From positions 1 to 34,841 of the forward strand of contig JABHTG010000139.1 of the NCBI GenBank assembly GCA_018697205.1: a DNA stretch of 34,841 bases, read 5' to 3'. The position numbers were made by a program, and so were the translations under genes. Source of the stretch: Nitrospina sp. (GTDB lineage: Bacteria > Nitrospinota > Nitrospinia > Nitrospinales > VA-1). This document shows positions 1 through 8,312 of the stretch, piece after piece. Positions within the stretch are counted from its first letter, which is position 1; the number at the start of each line of letters is the position of its first letter. The notes below the pieces were generated by a model. It searched no databases. It was not told the origin of the DNA and saw only the letters and a list, made by a program, of their open reading frames with translations.

Positions 1-225
1 CGTGAAGTACATGCTTGTTGCTCACATGCTGTTTTGTCTGGACCCGCGATAGATCGTATTTCTAAATCAGAAATTAAGTCTATCGTGGCAACCAACACGA
101 TTCCAGTTCGTGATGCCATGAGAAACCATCCAAAAATTAAGATTTTATCCGTGGCGCCTTTATTGGGCGAGGCCATTTTGCGAATAAATAGAGAAACCTC
201 GGTAAGTTCATTATTTGATTTATAA
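1..225 (+). CDS. prs: Ribose-phosphate pyrophosphokinase, C-terminal part
   Basis: This is the 3' end of a gene cut by the window edge; frame 1 is open from base 1 to the TAA at 223-225. The last 74 residues match the C-terminus of PRPP synthetase. They include a [18 protein letters not shown] segment, TNTIPV, which precedes the ribose-5-phosphate loop region, and the family ending [15 protein letters not shown] followed by SVSSLF. The enzyme makes PRPP from ribose 5-phosphate and ATP in the cytoplasm. PRPP feeds purine, pyrimidine, histidine and NAD synthesis, including HisG and Apt encoded elsewhere in this window. rplY follows after 13 bases, so the two are very likely co-transcribed; the prs-rplY-pth order is common in bacteria. 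The catalytic N-terminal half is outside the window. Confidence 0.93.
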   Translation, partial: REVHACCSHAVLSGPAIDRISKSEIKSIVATNTIPVRDAMRNHPKIKILSVAPLLGEAILRINRETSVSSLFDL

Positions 226-238
226 GGAGTAGATAAAA

Positions 239-901
239 ATGTCTGAAGTGTTAAGTGGTAAAATAAGAGAAAAAACGGGTAAGGTCGCCACTAAAGAGGT
301 GCGAAGAAACGGAGAAATACCAGCAGTTTTATATGGGTTGAAAGACAACCTTTCCTTTTCCGTTTTTCCTGGCAATCTTAAAGATATTTTAAAAGCTAAG
401 GGACAGAACGCTTTGATTGACCTCAGCTTGGAAGGGGATAAGCAGCGTAAAGTTATCTTAAAAGAATTTCAAAGTCATCCGCTGAAAGAGCTATGGGTTC
501 ATGTGGATTTCTTAGAAGTAGACGTTTCTAAGACAGTTAAGGTTAACGTTGATGTGCATTTGATTGGAAAATCAGCTGGAGAAAAAATGGGAGGTTTAGT
601 TAATCAGGTCCTCAAGTTCATCCATGTAGAATGTTTACCTGCAGATATCCCGCAGTTTGTTGACTTGGACGTGACGAATGTTGAACTTGATCAAGTATTA
701 CATGTGTCAGATCTTAGCCTTCCGGATAAGATAAAAATTTTAAATCTACCTAATGAGGCCGTTGTTAGCGTTCACCTTGAGAAAGTTAAAGAAGAAAAAG
801 TTGAGGAAGAAATTGCAGAGGGTGAAACAGAAGCCACTGCTGACGCTGCTACCAAGGAAGTTTCGGATAAGAAAGACGATTCTACTAAAAAAGAGAGCTA
901 G
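239..901 (+). CDS. rplY: 50S ribosomal protein L25 (CTC/TL5 long form)
   Basis: This 220-residue protein is the two-domain form of L25, which binds 5S rRNA in the large subunit. Residues 1-95 form the L25 5S-binding domain, seen in the opening GKIREKTGKVATKEVRRNG and in IPAVLYG. Residues 100-190 form the TL5/CTC beta domain, with the typical segments LIGKSAGEKMGG and LPADIP. The last 35 residues are a low-complexity Lys/Glu tail, as in many CTC proteins. The start is supported by an AAGGAG-type ribosome site at 223-228, about 10 bases upstream of the ATG. The TAG at 899-901 lies directly against the probable N-terminus of pth, so translation may be coupled. Confidence 0.95.
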   Translation: MSEVLSGKIREKTGKVATKEVRRNGEIPAVLYGLKDNLSFSVFPGNLKDILKAKGQNALIDLSLEGDKQRKVILKEFQSHPLKELWVHVDFLEVDVSKTVKVNVDVHLIGKSAGEKMGGLVNQVLKFIHVECLPADIPQFVDLDVTNVELDQVLHVSDLSLPDKIKILNLPNEAVVSVHLEKVKEEKVEEEIAEGETEATADAATKEVSDKKDDSTKKES

Positions 902-903
902 CC

Positions 904-1482
904 ATATCCAATGTATATTTAATTATTGGGCTGGGAAACCCTGGCCCACGTTACGAACTAACGCGCCATAATGTTGGTTTTCTTGTAGTTGATAGCTTGG
1001 CTGAGAAACAACGAATTGCACTTTCTCAAAGTAAACACAAGGCTCTTTATGGTGAAGGGGAAATAGAAGGTTGTCGGGTCATGATTGCAAAACCCATGAC
1101 CTATATGAATAATAGTGGTCAAGCGGCAAAGTTGATCCTTTCTGCTTTAGAAATTTCCCCCAATCAAGTTCTTGTGGTTCATGATGATATTGATCTACCA
1201 CTTGGAAAAATTAAAATAAAAAAAAAAGGTGGCGATGCTGGTCAGTTGGGAGTTCGGTCAATTACCGAAAAATTTGGGACGGATCAGTACTATCGGATTC
1301 GTGTGGGAGTCGGTCGGCCTGATGACGTAGAAGATATAGTCGACTATGTGTTGACCCCATTCACTGAAGCAGAAAATAAGCTGCTGAACGAGGTTGTCGA
1401 AGAAGCGTTGCTTAAAGTTGAGGAAACGCTAGTTGAAATGAATAAACGTAATAATCAAACGGAGGAAAGTGAAGAATGGTAA
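904..1482 (+). CDS. pth: Peptidyl-tRNA hydrolase with no standard start codon
   Basis: The enzyme releases peptides from prematurely dropped peptidyl-tRNA. The conserved N-terminus reads [20 protein letters not shown], then [19 protein letters not shown] and RVGVGRP. Catalytic Asn (GLGNPG), His (TRHNVG), Asn (YMNNSG) and Asp (HDDID) are all present. The usual GGHNG loop is changed to AGQLG, losing the family His/Asn pair. No ATG, GTG or TTG lies between the upstream in-frame stop (886-888) and the GLGNPG motif. The first standard-type start, TTG at 997, would delete the active-site Asn and His, so it is unlikely. I place the start at ATA 904 as a best guess. The ATG at 911 would fit perfectly ([11 protein letters not shown]) if two bases were absent from the TATAT that follows it. 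The 3' end overlaps hppA by 7 bases. Confidence 0.85.
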   Translation: MSNVYLIIGLGNPGPRYELTRHNVGFLVVDSLAEKQRIALSQSKHKALYGEGEIEGCRVMIAKPMTYMNNSGQAAKLILSALEISPNQVLVVHDDIDLPLGKIKIKKKGGDAGQLGVRSITEKFGTDQYYRIRVGVGRPDDVEDIVDYVLTPFTEAENKLLNEVVEEALLKVEETLVEMNKRNNQTEESEEW

Positions 1483-3551
1483 AGGAGTATAAAGCAGAGT
1501 TATTGTTTCTTATTGTTGCAATGGGAGTCTATGTATTTATGGCAACCTTGAATATATCGCAGAATTATTCTTATTTCGCGGTGGTATTCGGTATTTTTGG
1601 TTTGATTGTGGCCTGGAAGATTTATGAAAAAGTTGATGAACAGTCAGACGGTAACGAGAGAATGAAGGAAATTGCAGCATCTATACACGAAGGTGCGATG
1701 GTTTTTCTGTCACGAGAATATAAAATCCTTGGCTACTTTGTTGCCGCAGTTGCAATTCTTCTTGTGATTGTTATTTCAATTCAAAAAGGATTCTGGATTG
1801 GTTTGTGGACAGCGGTGTCTTATGCCATAGGTGCTGGATGTTCAATGCTTGCAGGATTCTTTGGAATGAATGCAGCGACTACCTCAAATGTGCGTACCGC
1901 CCAAGCGGCTTCCGATGGCGGGAAGGCTAAGGCACTTAATATCGCTTTTAATGGCGGAGCGGTCATGGGTTTGAGTGTTGCTAGTTTAGGTTTAGTAGGG
2001 GTAGGTGGACTTTTCCTTTTATTTGGTAAGAGTGAATCGATCAGTGTTATTAGCGGGTTTGCTATGGGAGCTAGTTCAATTGCTCTCTTCGCTCGTGTAG
2101 GTGGTGGAATTTATACAAAAATAGCGGATGTTGGCTCAGATCTTGTGGGTAAGGTTGAAGCGGGAATTCCTGAGGATGACCCAAGAAACCCTGGGGTGAT
2201 TGCAGATAATGTGGGAGATTGTGTTGGCGATACAGCTGGTTTGGGAGCGGATATTTTTGAATCTTACTGTGGTTCTATGATTGCTGCTATTGCTATTGGT
2301 GCCAGTATGTCTGTTATGAAGTTTGAGTATATGGCTCTTCCTCTTATTGTTGCTATGGTAGGTCTTATAGCGTCGATTATAGGTATTCGGGCAATGGACG
2401 CCTTGGAGGATCAGGATCCATCTGCTGCATTACGTAATTGTACTTTTGTCAGCGCAGGCGCAATGCTCTTTGTATCATTTTTTGTAATCAAAGTGATGGG
2501 TTTATCGTCGGGCGTTTTTATTGCGCTAGCAGTTGGTTGTTTTGCCGGTATCGCGATCGGGCTGGTTACTGAATATTACACGGCGGGTTCTCCTGTTGTT
2601 AAAATTGCTGAATCGAGTAATACCGGCGTGGCTACTGTAATGATTACAGGGCTTGCTGTTGCAATGGAGAGTTGCGCTATCCCGGTAATAATAATAACAA
2701 TTGCGATATATTTTGGCTCAGTATTTGCCGGTCTTTATGGTGTTGCCTTAGCTGCTGTTGGAATGCTAGCCACTGTTGGTATTACCATGTCGGTTGATGC
2801 ATACGGACCGATCGCTGATAATGCAGGCGGAATATCTGAAATGGCTGGTTTGGGTGAGGAGACGCGAAAAATAACCGATGGATTAGATGCAGTTGGAAAT
2901 ACCACTGCTGCTATTGGTAAAGGTTTTGCTATCGGCTCAGCGGCCCTTACCGCATTAGCCCTCTTTTCAGCATTTACTCAGGCAGCTAATATTGAATCTA
3001 TAGATATTACCCAGCATAAAGTTGTTATCGGAGTATTTATAGGAGGTGTTATTCCATTTTTTGTTGCTGCACTCACAATGACTTCAGTGGGTAAAGGTGC
3101 TATGGATATGGTAAATGAAATTAGGCGGCAGTTTAAAGAAATTCCCGGATTAATGGAAGGTACTGGGAAGCCAGATAGTGCTAAATGTATTGACATTAGC
3201 ACTCAATCAGCTTTGAGAGAGATGGTAATGCCAGGTGTCATTGCTATTATTTCGCCTATTTTGATTGGACTCATGCTTGGAGCCGAGGCTTTAGGTGGGA
3301 TGCTTATGGGAGCCACTTTGGTAGGTGTGCTACTGGCACTTTTTATGTCTAATGGAGGTGGTGCTTGGGATAATGCTAAAAAACATGTAGAGGCAGGAAA
3401 TTTGGGCGGTAAAGGATCTGATGCGTATCACGCAACAGTTGTTGGTGATACGGTAGGTGACCCGCTTAAAGATACTTCTGGGCCTGCGATGAATATTCTG
3501 ATTAAGCTAATGTCTATCGTAGCATTGGTGTTAGCCCCAATGTTTATCTAG
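1476..3551 (+). CDS. hppA: K+-dependent membrane-bound pyrophosphatase (ion pump)
   Basis: A 691-residue, roughly 16-helix integral membrane protein that couples PPi hydrolysis to H+ or Na+ export. The pyrophosphate site is clear: [13 protein letters not shown] from about residue 218, [16 protein letters not shown] and, near the C-terminus, [20 protein letters not shown] at 474-479 has Ala where K+-independent pumps have Lys, so the enzyme should need K+. The Glu in FESYCG sits at the position typical of Na+-PPases and K+-dependent H+-PPases, so the pumped ion cannot be fixed by eye. The ATG overlaps the pth stop and has GGAGG about 9 bases upstream (1460-1464). An intrinsic terminator follows the gene. 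Using PPi as an energy source fits a slow-growing or energy-limited cell, which is an inference. Confidence 0.96.
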   Translation: MVKEYKAELLFLIVAMGVYVFMATLNISQNYSYFAVVFGIFGLIVAWKIYEKVDEQSDGNERMKEIAASIHEGAMVFLSREYKILGYFVAAVAILLVIVISIQKGFWIGLWTAVSYAIGAGCSMLAGFFGMNAATTSNVRTAQAASDGGKAKALNIAFNGGAVMGLSVASLGLVGVGGLFLLFGKSESISVISGFAMGASSIALFARVGGGIYTKIADVGSDLVGKVEAGIPEDDPRNPGVIADNVGDCVGDTAGLGADIFESYCGSMIAAIAIGASMSVMKFEYMALPLIVAMVGLIASIIGIRAMDALEDQDPSAALRNCTFVSAGAMLFVSFFVIKVMGLSSGVFIALAVGCFAGIAIGLVTEYYTAGSPVVKIAESSNTGVATVMITGLAVAMESCAIPVIIITIAIYFGSVFAGLYGVALAAVGMLATVGITMSVDAYGPIADNAGGISEMAGLGEETRKITDGLDAVGNTTAAIGKGFAIGSAALTALALFSAFTQAANIESIDITQHKVVIGVFIGGVIPFFVAALTMTSVGKGAMDMVNEIRRQFKEIPGLMEGTGKPDSAKCIDISTQSALREMVMPGVIAIISPILIGLMLGAEALGGMLMGATLVGVLLALFMSNGGGAWDNAKKHVEAGNLGGKGSDAYHATVVGDTVGDPLKDTSGPAMNILIKLMSIVALVLAPMFI

Positions 3552-3568
3552 CAGCTTTTAGTTTTATT

Positions 3569-3604
3569 GGGTGGAGGGCCCTAGAGTCCTTCACCCTTTT
3601 TTTT
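3569..3604 (+). terminator. Intrinsic terminator after hppA
   Basis: A 9-bp stem (GGGTGGAGG at 3569-3577, CCTTCACCC at 3588-3596, one G-U pair) with a 10-base loop is followed at once by eight T residues at 3597-3604. It closes the prs-rplY-pth-hppA transcription unit. The T-tract ends only three bases before the mqnA ATG. Confidence 0.9.
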
Positions 3605-3607
3605 AAT

Positions 3608-4411
3608 ATGACCCAACCACTACTTAGGTTCGGAATCCATAATTTTTTGAATGCTAGTCCCCTTCTTTTACCTTTGAAAGAAAAGGGTCTAAATGTCGGA
3701 TTTCAAGTAATAATAGACTCACCAGCTGCTCTTGCAGACCGATTGAAATCGAGCGACTTGGACTTAGCAATGATTCCTTCGGTTGAATATTTTAAGTTAG
3801 CGAATAGCTACCGACTAGTTTCAGATATGTGCATTGCTTCAAGAGGTAAAGTGGGAACAGTATTATTTTTAACAAAAAAACCTATTGATAAAATTAGTTC
3901 TGTCGCAGCAGATAATCGTTCTCGAACCTCAGTAGCGCTTCTTAAAATATTATTTTCATTTAATTCATATCTTACTATTGATCCTTTTCCTCCAGATCTA
4001 GAATTAATGTTGGTTGATCACTCAGCCGCATTGGTAATAGGGGACCCTGCCTTTAAACTAAACAATCTCGATCCAAGCATAACAGTTTATGATCTTAGCG
4101 AAGAGTGGTTTCAGCAGACAGGGAAAACATTTGTTCACGCAGTAATAGCTGTGCGGAAAAATATTTCATTAAGTCAAATTCAAAAACAATTCCTTCAGCA
4201 GGCTAAGGTAGAAGGTTGTGCAAAAATCAAAGAAATTGTTCGTGATTATAAAGAGCTATCGAGTGTGAATGTTGAAGTGTTAGAAAATTATTTAGAAAAA
4301 CAAATTGGATACGATTTAGATAAGGAGGCAATAGAAGGCTTAACTCATTTCAATAATCTATGTTATCAGCAGGGAATAATTTCAAAAAAATATCCTATTA
4401 CATTTTTTTAA
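3608..4411 (+). CDS. mqnA: Chorismate dehydratase MqnA (futalosine menaquinone pathway)
   Basis: This 267-residue protein resembles MqnA, a periplasmic-binding-protein-like fold that acts in the cytoplasm. It converts chorismate to 3-enolpyruvylbenzoate, the first step of the futalosine route to menaquinone. Family features seen are the opening RFGIHNFLNASPLL (usually RIG..YLN..PL), DLAMIPSVEY, the block ASRGKVGTVLFLTKKP with its serine-rich loop, DNRSRTSVALLKILF and ALVIGDPAF. There is no signal peptide. The ATG lies immediately downstream of the hppA terminator, with no room for a normal promoter or a Shine-Dalgarno site. A promoter inside the hppA 3' end, readthrough, or a leaderless message are all possible. 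MqnD/MqnB partners are not in this window. The next gene is convergent, 117 bases away. Confidence 0.87.
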   Translation: MTQPLLRFGIHNFLNASPLLLPLKEKGLNVGFQVIIDSPAALADRLKSSDLDLAMIPSVEYFKLANSYRLVSDMCIASRGKVGTVLFLTKKPIDKISSVAADNRSRTSVALLKILFSFNSYLTIDPFPPDLELMLVDHSAALVIGDPAFKLNNLDPSITVYDLSEEWFQQTGKTFVHAVIAVRKNISLSQIQKQFLQQAKVEGCAKIKEIVRDYKELSSVNVEVLENYLEKQIGYDLDKEAIEGLTHFNNLCYQQGIISKKYPITFF

Positions 4412-4528
4412 AGGATGATTAAGAAAAAGCGAGTAAGCTAATCGGCATTTATCAAGTCGTTAAATTTTCTAATTTAGATTAGGTGGGGTTGCTTTAATAA
4501 TCGCCTGAGAAAAAATATCTGTATATTT

Positions 4529-5488
4529 TTAATTTTCTTTTAGGTATTGCTTCTTTAACTTTCCAGTAAATGCTTGTAAGTTGGCCAGGCCGGTTTTAAT
4601 CAGTTTGAAAAGTTTTCGTCCAGAGTCTTCAACAAAATTAAGATAGGCTTGAACTTCTTTGCTTCGCTCTGGATAAATTTTTTGAGGATCATTTTTTTGT
4701 ATTGGCATATTAATTTGAGCAGATTGAAAGATTGTTGGTAAGTTTTTCGCCTTAGGTTTGGGCTCCCCTTCCTCTTTTTTTGGGTTTTTTTCTGTGAAAC
4801 CATCGCTGACATCTAATTTTTTTGTTCTAAAGACCTGAGTAGTTGAAGATGTTTCTTTAAGTTCCGACTTGAGCGACTGTATTTCATTACGCAGAAGTTT
4901 AATAGTTTTTTCGTTTTCGTTCATTGTTTTTTCAAAAGGGTTTGGGCCTTGAGTTTTTTTTCTGATTTCTTCAGGCGGTTTAGCAGTCATCTCCTTAGGT
5001 TCATTTTTTGGAGAGCTTATTCCTTCAACTACTTTGACAATTTCCTCGGTTGATTTAGCAGTCATCTCTTTAGGTTCATTTTTTAAAGGTGTTATTTCGA
5101 AATCGTTATCAAAAGAATTTTTTATTTTTGGAGCAGTTAAAAATAGTTTCTTTAAATTCTGAGGTAATGCGATAAATAAATATTCATTATTTTTCTGAGT
5201 ATAAAAATAGAAACCCATACCTAATGCAATAGCTAGCGCTAGAAATAAAAGCCAGCCTTTGCTGGTTGGTTTTTTTGTTTCTAGACTAGAATCTTTATTA
5301 GTATGGTCTACTTTATCGTGTTCTATAGGTTGTTCTGATTCAAGGAGAGCTTTACCATATGGGCGATCCATCTCAGGAGAAGAACTTTCAGGTACAAGGG
5401 AAGCTTTATCTTGCGAGAGGTCTTTAATATCTGGAGCAGAACTTTCAGAGTTTGATTGATGATTTAAATTATCTTTATCTTCGTCCAT
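4529..5488 (-). CDS. Unrecognised single-pass membrane protein with acidic N-terminal region
   Basis: I do not recognise this family. I start it at the ATG at 5488 (319 residues), 37 bases after hisG; a longer version from 5575 would overlap the end of hisG. Residues 1-75 are polar and rich in Ser, Glu and Asp. Residues 78-96 form one transmembrane helix (GWLLFLALAIALGMGFYFY). The rest is Lys/Glu-rich and probably extracytoplasmic. It contains a near-exact internal repeat of about 18 residues, each with NEPKEMTAK, near residues 136-152 and 161-177. A heptad-like coiled-coil stretch lies near 189-212. The order hisI-hisG-this gene on one strand suggests co-transcription, but nothing ties it to histidine synthesis. 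The layout (helix, charged linker, coiled coil) recalls SPOR- or TonB-like envelope proteins without a recognisable terminal domain. Confidence 0.7.
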   Translation of the reverse strand: MDEDKDNLNHQSNSESSAPDIKDLSQDKASLVPESSSPEMDRPYGKALLESEQPIEHDKVDHTNKDSSLETKKPTSKGWLLFLALAIALGMGFYFYTQKNNEYLFIALPQNLKKLFLTAPKIKNSFDNDFEITPLKNEPKEMTAKSTEEIVKVVEGISSPKNEPKEMTAKPPEEIRKKTQGPNPFEKTMNENEKTIKLLRNEIQSLKSELKETSSTTQVFRTKKLDVSDGFTEKNPKKEEGEPKPKAKNLPTIFQSAQINMPIQKNDPQKIYPERSKEVQAYLNFVEDSGRKLFKLIKTGLANLQAFTGKLKKQYLKEN

Positions 5489-5525
5489 AATTGACGTCGA
5501 TTTAGTTCCCGCCAAGGTTCTTTGT

Positions 5526-6404
5526 TCAGTGAATAATTTTATTGATGGAGTACTCCACGATATCTTCAACACCAATTGCTTTAAGATCGGGTGCTATATC
5601 ACGGACTAACTTTTCTTCTAGAATTACACTGAGGTCTACCCAATTTGAATCAGTCAACTCGGCAATTGTGGGTTTTTTACCTTTTGGAAGAATTTTCATG
5701 ACTTCATCAAGCTTGTTTTTGGGTACATTCATCATAAGGCCAACTTGTCCATTGGCAGCCATTGCACTTTGGAGCATAAGTACAATCCTTTCAACTTTTT
5801 TCTTTTTCCACGGATCGCTATAAGCCTCTTTGTTCATAACAAATTTTGTGTTTGATTCCATAAGAGTTTCAATAATTCTTAGATTATTTGCTCTGAGAGA
5901 ACTTCCCGTTTCAGTGATTTCGACAATAGCATCTACAAGTTTGGGTGGCTTGACTTCGGTAGCACCCCAAGAAAACTCAACGTCTGCCGTTACGCCATGT
6001 TTTTTAAGATAATCAATGGTCATATTAACAGCTTCAGTAGCTATTCTTTTTCCTTGTAAATCTTTAACTGACTGAACCAGTGAATTGTTAGGAACGGCAA
6101 GAACCCACCGAACAGGTCGGGATGAAGTTTTGGAATAAACGAGATCAGCAATTTCGACAACATCAGCACGGTTTTCTTGAACCCAATCTTTACCTGTTAG
6201 CCCTGCGTCGAGGACACCTTTTTCAACATAGCGCGCGATCTCTTGAGCTCGAATTAACATACATTCGATTTCATTATCGTCAATTGATGGAAAATAAGAC
6301 CGACTCTTTATTTTAATATTGTATCCAGCTTTGGCAAATAGGCTAACTGTAGCTTCCTCAAGACTTCCTTTTGGGATACCGAGTTTTAAAATATTGCTGC
6401 TCAT
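5526..6404 (-). CDS. hisG: ATP phosphoribosyltransferase, long form
   Basis: This catalyses the first step of histidine synthesis, joining ATP and PRPP to give phosphoribosyl-ATP. At 292 residues it is the long form. Residues 1-210 are the catalytic bilobal domain: [12 protein letters not shown] at the start, [10 protein letters not shown] near 66-75, and the PRPP loop EITETGSSL at 162-170 (the usual leading Asp is Glu). Residues of about 215-290 form the ACT-like regulatory domain, with [17 protein letters not shown]. Long-form enzymes are hexamers inhibited by histidine and do not need HisZ. hisI lies 60 bases upstream on the same strand, so the two are probably one operon. An ORF from 5575 overlaps the end of this gene, but a start at 5488 for the next gene avoids that. 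Confidence 0.95.
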   Translation of the reverse strand: MSSNILKLGIPKGSLEEATVSLFAKAGYNIKIKSRSYFPSIDDNEIECMLIRAQEIARYVEKGVLDAGLTGKDWVQENRADVVEIADLVYSKTSSRPVRWVLAVPNNSLVQSVKDLQGKRIATEAVNMTIDYLKKHGVTADVEFSWGATEVKPPKLVDAIVEITETGSSLRANNLRIIETLMESNTKFVMNKEAYSDPWKKKKVERIVLMLQSAMAANGQVGLMMNVPKNKLDEVMKILPKGKKPTIAELTDSNWVDLSVILEEKLVRDIAPDLKAIGVEDIVEYSINKIIH

Positions 6405-6464
6405 AAATTACTTTCATTAAAATTAGGATTAAAGTGAATCGACAGATCAATTTTGTCAATCTTT

Positions 6465-6839
6465 TTAAGGTTTTTTATAAACTTTATCAGGGTCAAATAT
6501 TTTTTCATCAATGATTTTTATCTCGCCATTAATTTTCCGGAAAAAACAACTAACATAGCCTTTGTGGCATGCCGCTTTACCAACTTGTTCCACCTTAAGA
6601 AGAACAGTATCATCATCGCAATCTACAAAGACCTCTTTTACAATTTGAACGTTACCGCTTTCCTCACCTTTCATCCACTGTTTATCCCTGGATCGACTAT
6701 AAAACCAAGTTTTTCCAGTTTCTAGAGTTTTATTCCATGCTATTTCATTCATATATGCGAGCATCAGGACTTTTCCAGACTCAGCATCTTGTATAATGGC
6801 TGGAACAAGCCCTCCCATTTTCTCAAAATCTAGCTTCAT
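6465..6839 (-). CDS. hisI: Phosphoribosyl-AMP cyclohydrolase
   Basis: A 124-residue stand-alone HisI, without the HisE pyrophosphohydrolase domain. It opens the adenine ring of PR-AMP in the third step of histidine synthesis. Signature segments are [40 protein letters not shown] and [20 protein letters not shown]. Metal ligands are visible: the Asp cluster D73/D75/D77 around C74, then C91-H92 and C98, giving the Mg2+ and Zn2+ sites. The ATG has an AGAGG ribosome site 7 bases upstream and lies about 20 bases from a predicted transcription start. hisG follows 60 bases downstream. Other his genes are elsewhere in the genome. Confidence 0.95.
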   Translation of the reverse strand: MKLDFEKMGGLVPAIIQDAESGKVLMLAYMNEIAWNKTLETGKTWFYSRSRDKQWMKGEESGNVQIVKEVFVDCDDDTVLLKVEQVGKAACHKGYVSCFFRKINGEIKIIDEKIFDPDKVYKKP

Positions 6840-6866
6840 TTGAAAACCTCTATAGTAAAACCTCGA

Positions 6867-6895
6867 AATCTAAAATATTATTGATTTTCTGTCAA
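6867..6895 (-). promoter_or_regulatory. Sigma-70-type promoter for hisI-hisG
   Basis: Read on the minus strand, a perfect TTGACA (-35, at 6895-6890) is followed after 17 bases by TAGATT (-10, 4 of 6 consensus, at 6872-6867). Transcription would start near 6860, leaving a leader of about 20 bases before the hisI ATG at 6839. So short a leader leaves no room for a his attenuator peptide. Confidence 0.55.
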
Positions 6896-7024
6896 CCTTA
6901 TAATAGCCTGATAGTAAAAAAAACCGCATTTTACCCTTAACAGTAGCATTTTTTTGTTCTTTAAGTAGTTATTAAAGCTATTGTAGAGGGGGGTCGAAGC
7001 TATTTATTTAAAAAAGGATTTTTT

Positions 7025-7645
7025 ATGCCATCTATTTCTCACTTTCAGATATATAAACCGGCCGAGCCCTGTAGTTTGACAGGGGAAAATTTAAAACAAA
7101 CGATGGGAAAAATTATTTTAGAGCGTTTATCTTCTAACGGGAGGGAGTTTGATCTCAAAGGGTACTGCGTTGGAAGCAATGGAATGACAATCTTCTCAAA
7201 TGATGAACGACTGTCCAATTTAAAGAGATTAAACCTTGGGGGGAATCGAATTGGCGATGAAGGCGCGAAACTTTTAGCCGAATCACCCATTTTTTCAAAG
7301 TTACAGTGGGTGGAGTTGGGTGGAAACGATTTAGGACCGGAAGGCATCCGTGCGGTTTGTCGGTCAACTACTTTGAAAAAACTAAAAACACTAAATGTTT
7401 ATCGGAATTTAATTAAAAATGAAGGAGCTAGATTTATTGCAAAGGAAAATTGTTTAAGCCAATTGGAGGAATTAGATTTAGCACAAAATGAAATTGGAGA
7501 TGAGGGACTAATGGCGCTTGCTGTATCCAAATTATTTCCGAGCTTAGTAGCATTTTATATGGATAATAACTTTGCCTCCGCGGAGGCCAAAGAAGATGCT
7601 AGAGATGGGCAAAATTTTCGTAAACTCGAGTCACTAAATCTATAA
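7025..7645 (+). CDS. Leucine-rich-repeat protein (ribonuclease-inhibitor type)
   Basis: A 206-residue protein with no signal peptide or membrane helix. From about residue 60 it is made of 28-residue-class repeats of the RI/NLR type. Recurrent signatures are LKRLNLGGNRIGDEGAKLLA, LQWVELGGNDLGPEGIRAV, LKTLNVYRNLIKNEGARFIA and LEELDLAQNEIGDEGLMALA, with a degenerate last repeat LVAFYMDNNFAS. The first 55 residues are a non-repeat cap. Such proteins form a curved solenoid used for protein binding; the partner here is unknown. The ATG has an AAGGAT ribosome site 7-8 bases upstream. The neighbouring yqgE starts about 24 bases downstream, so they may be co-transcribed, but this gives no functional clue. 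Confidence 0.82.
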   Translation: MPSISHFQIYKPAEPCSLTGENLKQTMGKIILERLSSNGREFDLKGYCVGSNGMTIFSNDERLSNLKRLNLGGNRIGDEGAKLLAESPIFSKLQWVELGGNDLGPEGIRAVCRSTTLKKLKTLNVYRNLIKNEGARFIAKENCLSQLEELDLAQNEIGDEGLMALAVSKLFPSLVAFYMDNNFASAEAKEDARDGQNFRKLESLNL

Positions 7646-7669
7646 TCTTTGCAGTTATATTTTTTTATC

Positions 7670-8254
7670 ATGGAATTTCCTGAAGATTTTAAAAATAAGG
7701 AGTATGGCAAGGGGTCCTTGCTTATAGCTAACCCTGTTTTGCCCGATCCCAATTTTTCACGAACCGTAATTTTATTATGTGACCACAATGATCAAGGTTC
7801 TTTCGGGCTAGTCATCAATCGTTCGGCACAATTAAAAGCGCCTGATTTTTTTTCAGGGGTTGATATTCTTAAATCTTATAATGAAAAAATATATATAGGT
7901 GGGCCTGTTTCTCAATCGATGGTTTTCTATCTTTATCGCTCGTCCAGGGATATTTCTGATCTAGACGAAGTTTGTTCCGGTGTGTACCTTGGGAGTAATT
8001 TGGAGACTCTTGAATCGCTTTATCTGGATATAGAAAACCCAGAAGAAAATCTTCGTTTCTATTTAGGATACTCTGGATGGTCTGGCGGTCAATTGGATAG
8101 AGAGATGGAACAACGTAGTTGGCTGATTCAGAATGGAAGTGAACAATTTGTTTTTCTAGATTCGGAAAATCTGATATGGCCTAAAGTAGTCAATTCCTTG
8201 GGAGCAAAATACCAGTACCTTACTAAAGCCCCTGTGAACCCGCAATGGAACTAA
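7670..8254 (+). CDS. yqgE: YqgE/AlgH family protein (DUF179)
   Basis: This matches the conserved YqgE/AlgH family of small cytoplasmic proteins with no firmly established biochemical role. Family blocks are GSLLIANPVLPDPNFSRTVI near the N-terminus, GSFGLVINR, IYIGGPVSQSMVFYLYR and FYLGYSGWSGGQLDREM. I chose the ATG at 7670 (194 residues), because the family usually starts about 12 residues before GSLLIA. A TTG at 7649 would add seven hydrophobic residues. No clear Shine-Dalgarno site is seen for either start. In Pseudomonas AlgH was first named as an alginate regulator, but that role should not be transferred here. Confidence 0.9.
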   Translation: MEFPEDFKNKEYGKGSLLIANPVLPDPNFSRTVILLCDHNDQGSFGLVINRSAQLKAPDFFSGVDILKSYNEKIYIGGPVSQSMVFYLYRSSRDISDLDEVCSGVYLGSNLETLESLYLDIENPEENLRFYLGYSGWSGGQLDREMEQRSWLIQNGSEQFVFLDSENLIWPKVVNSLGAKYQYLTKAPVNPQWN

Positions 8255-8312
8255 TTGCTACCAAACATAGCAAGTTTTTCAATAATCTACGTTTACCCAA
8301 ATTGATTTTATA

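Noticed and set aside
4461-4476. TAAATT-ttct-AATTTA hairpin between mqnA and the convergent membrane gene
   Set aside because: The 6-bp all-AT stem is too weak and has no T-run; chance is likely.
5489-5575. The longer N-terminus for the minus-strand membrane protein
   Set aside because: It would overlap the 3' end of hisG by 50 bases and adds a segment unlike the rest; ATG 5488 is the simpler start.
6974-7004. Direct repeat of AAGCTATT upstream of the LRR gene
   Set aside because: Two copies of an 8-mer in AT-rich DNA is not strong evidence for an operator.
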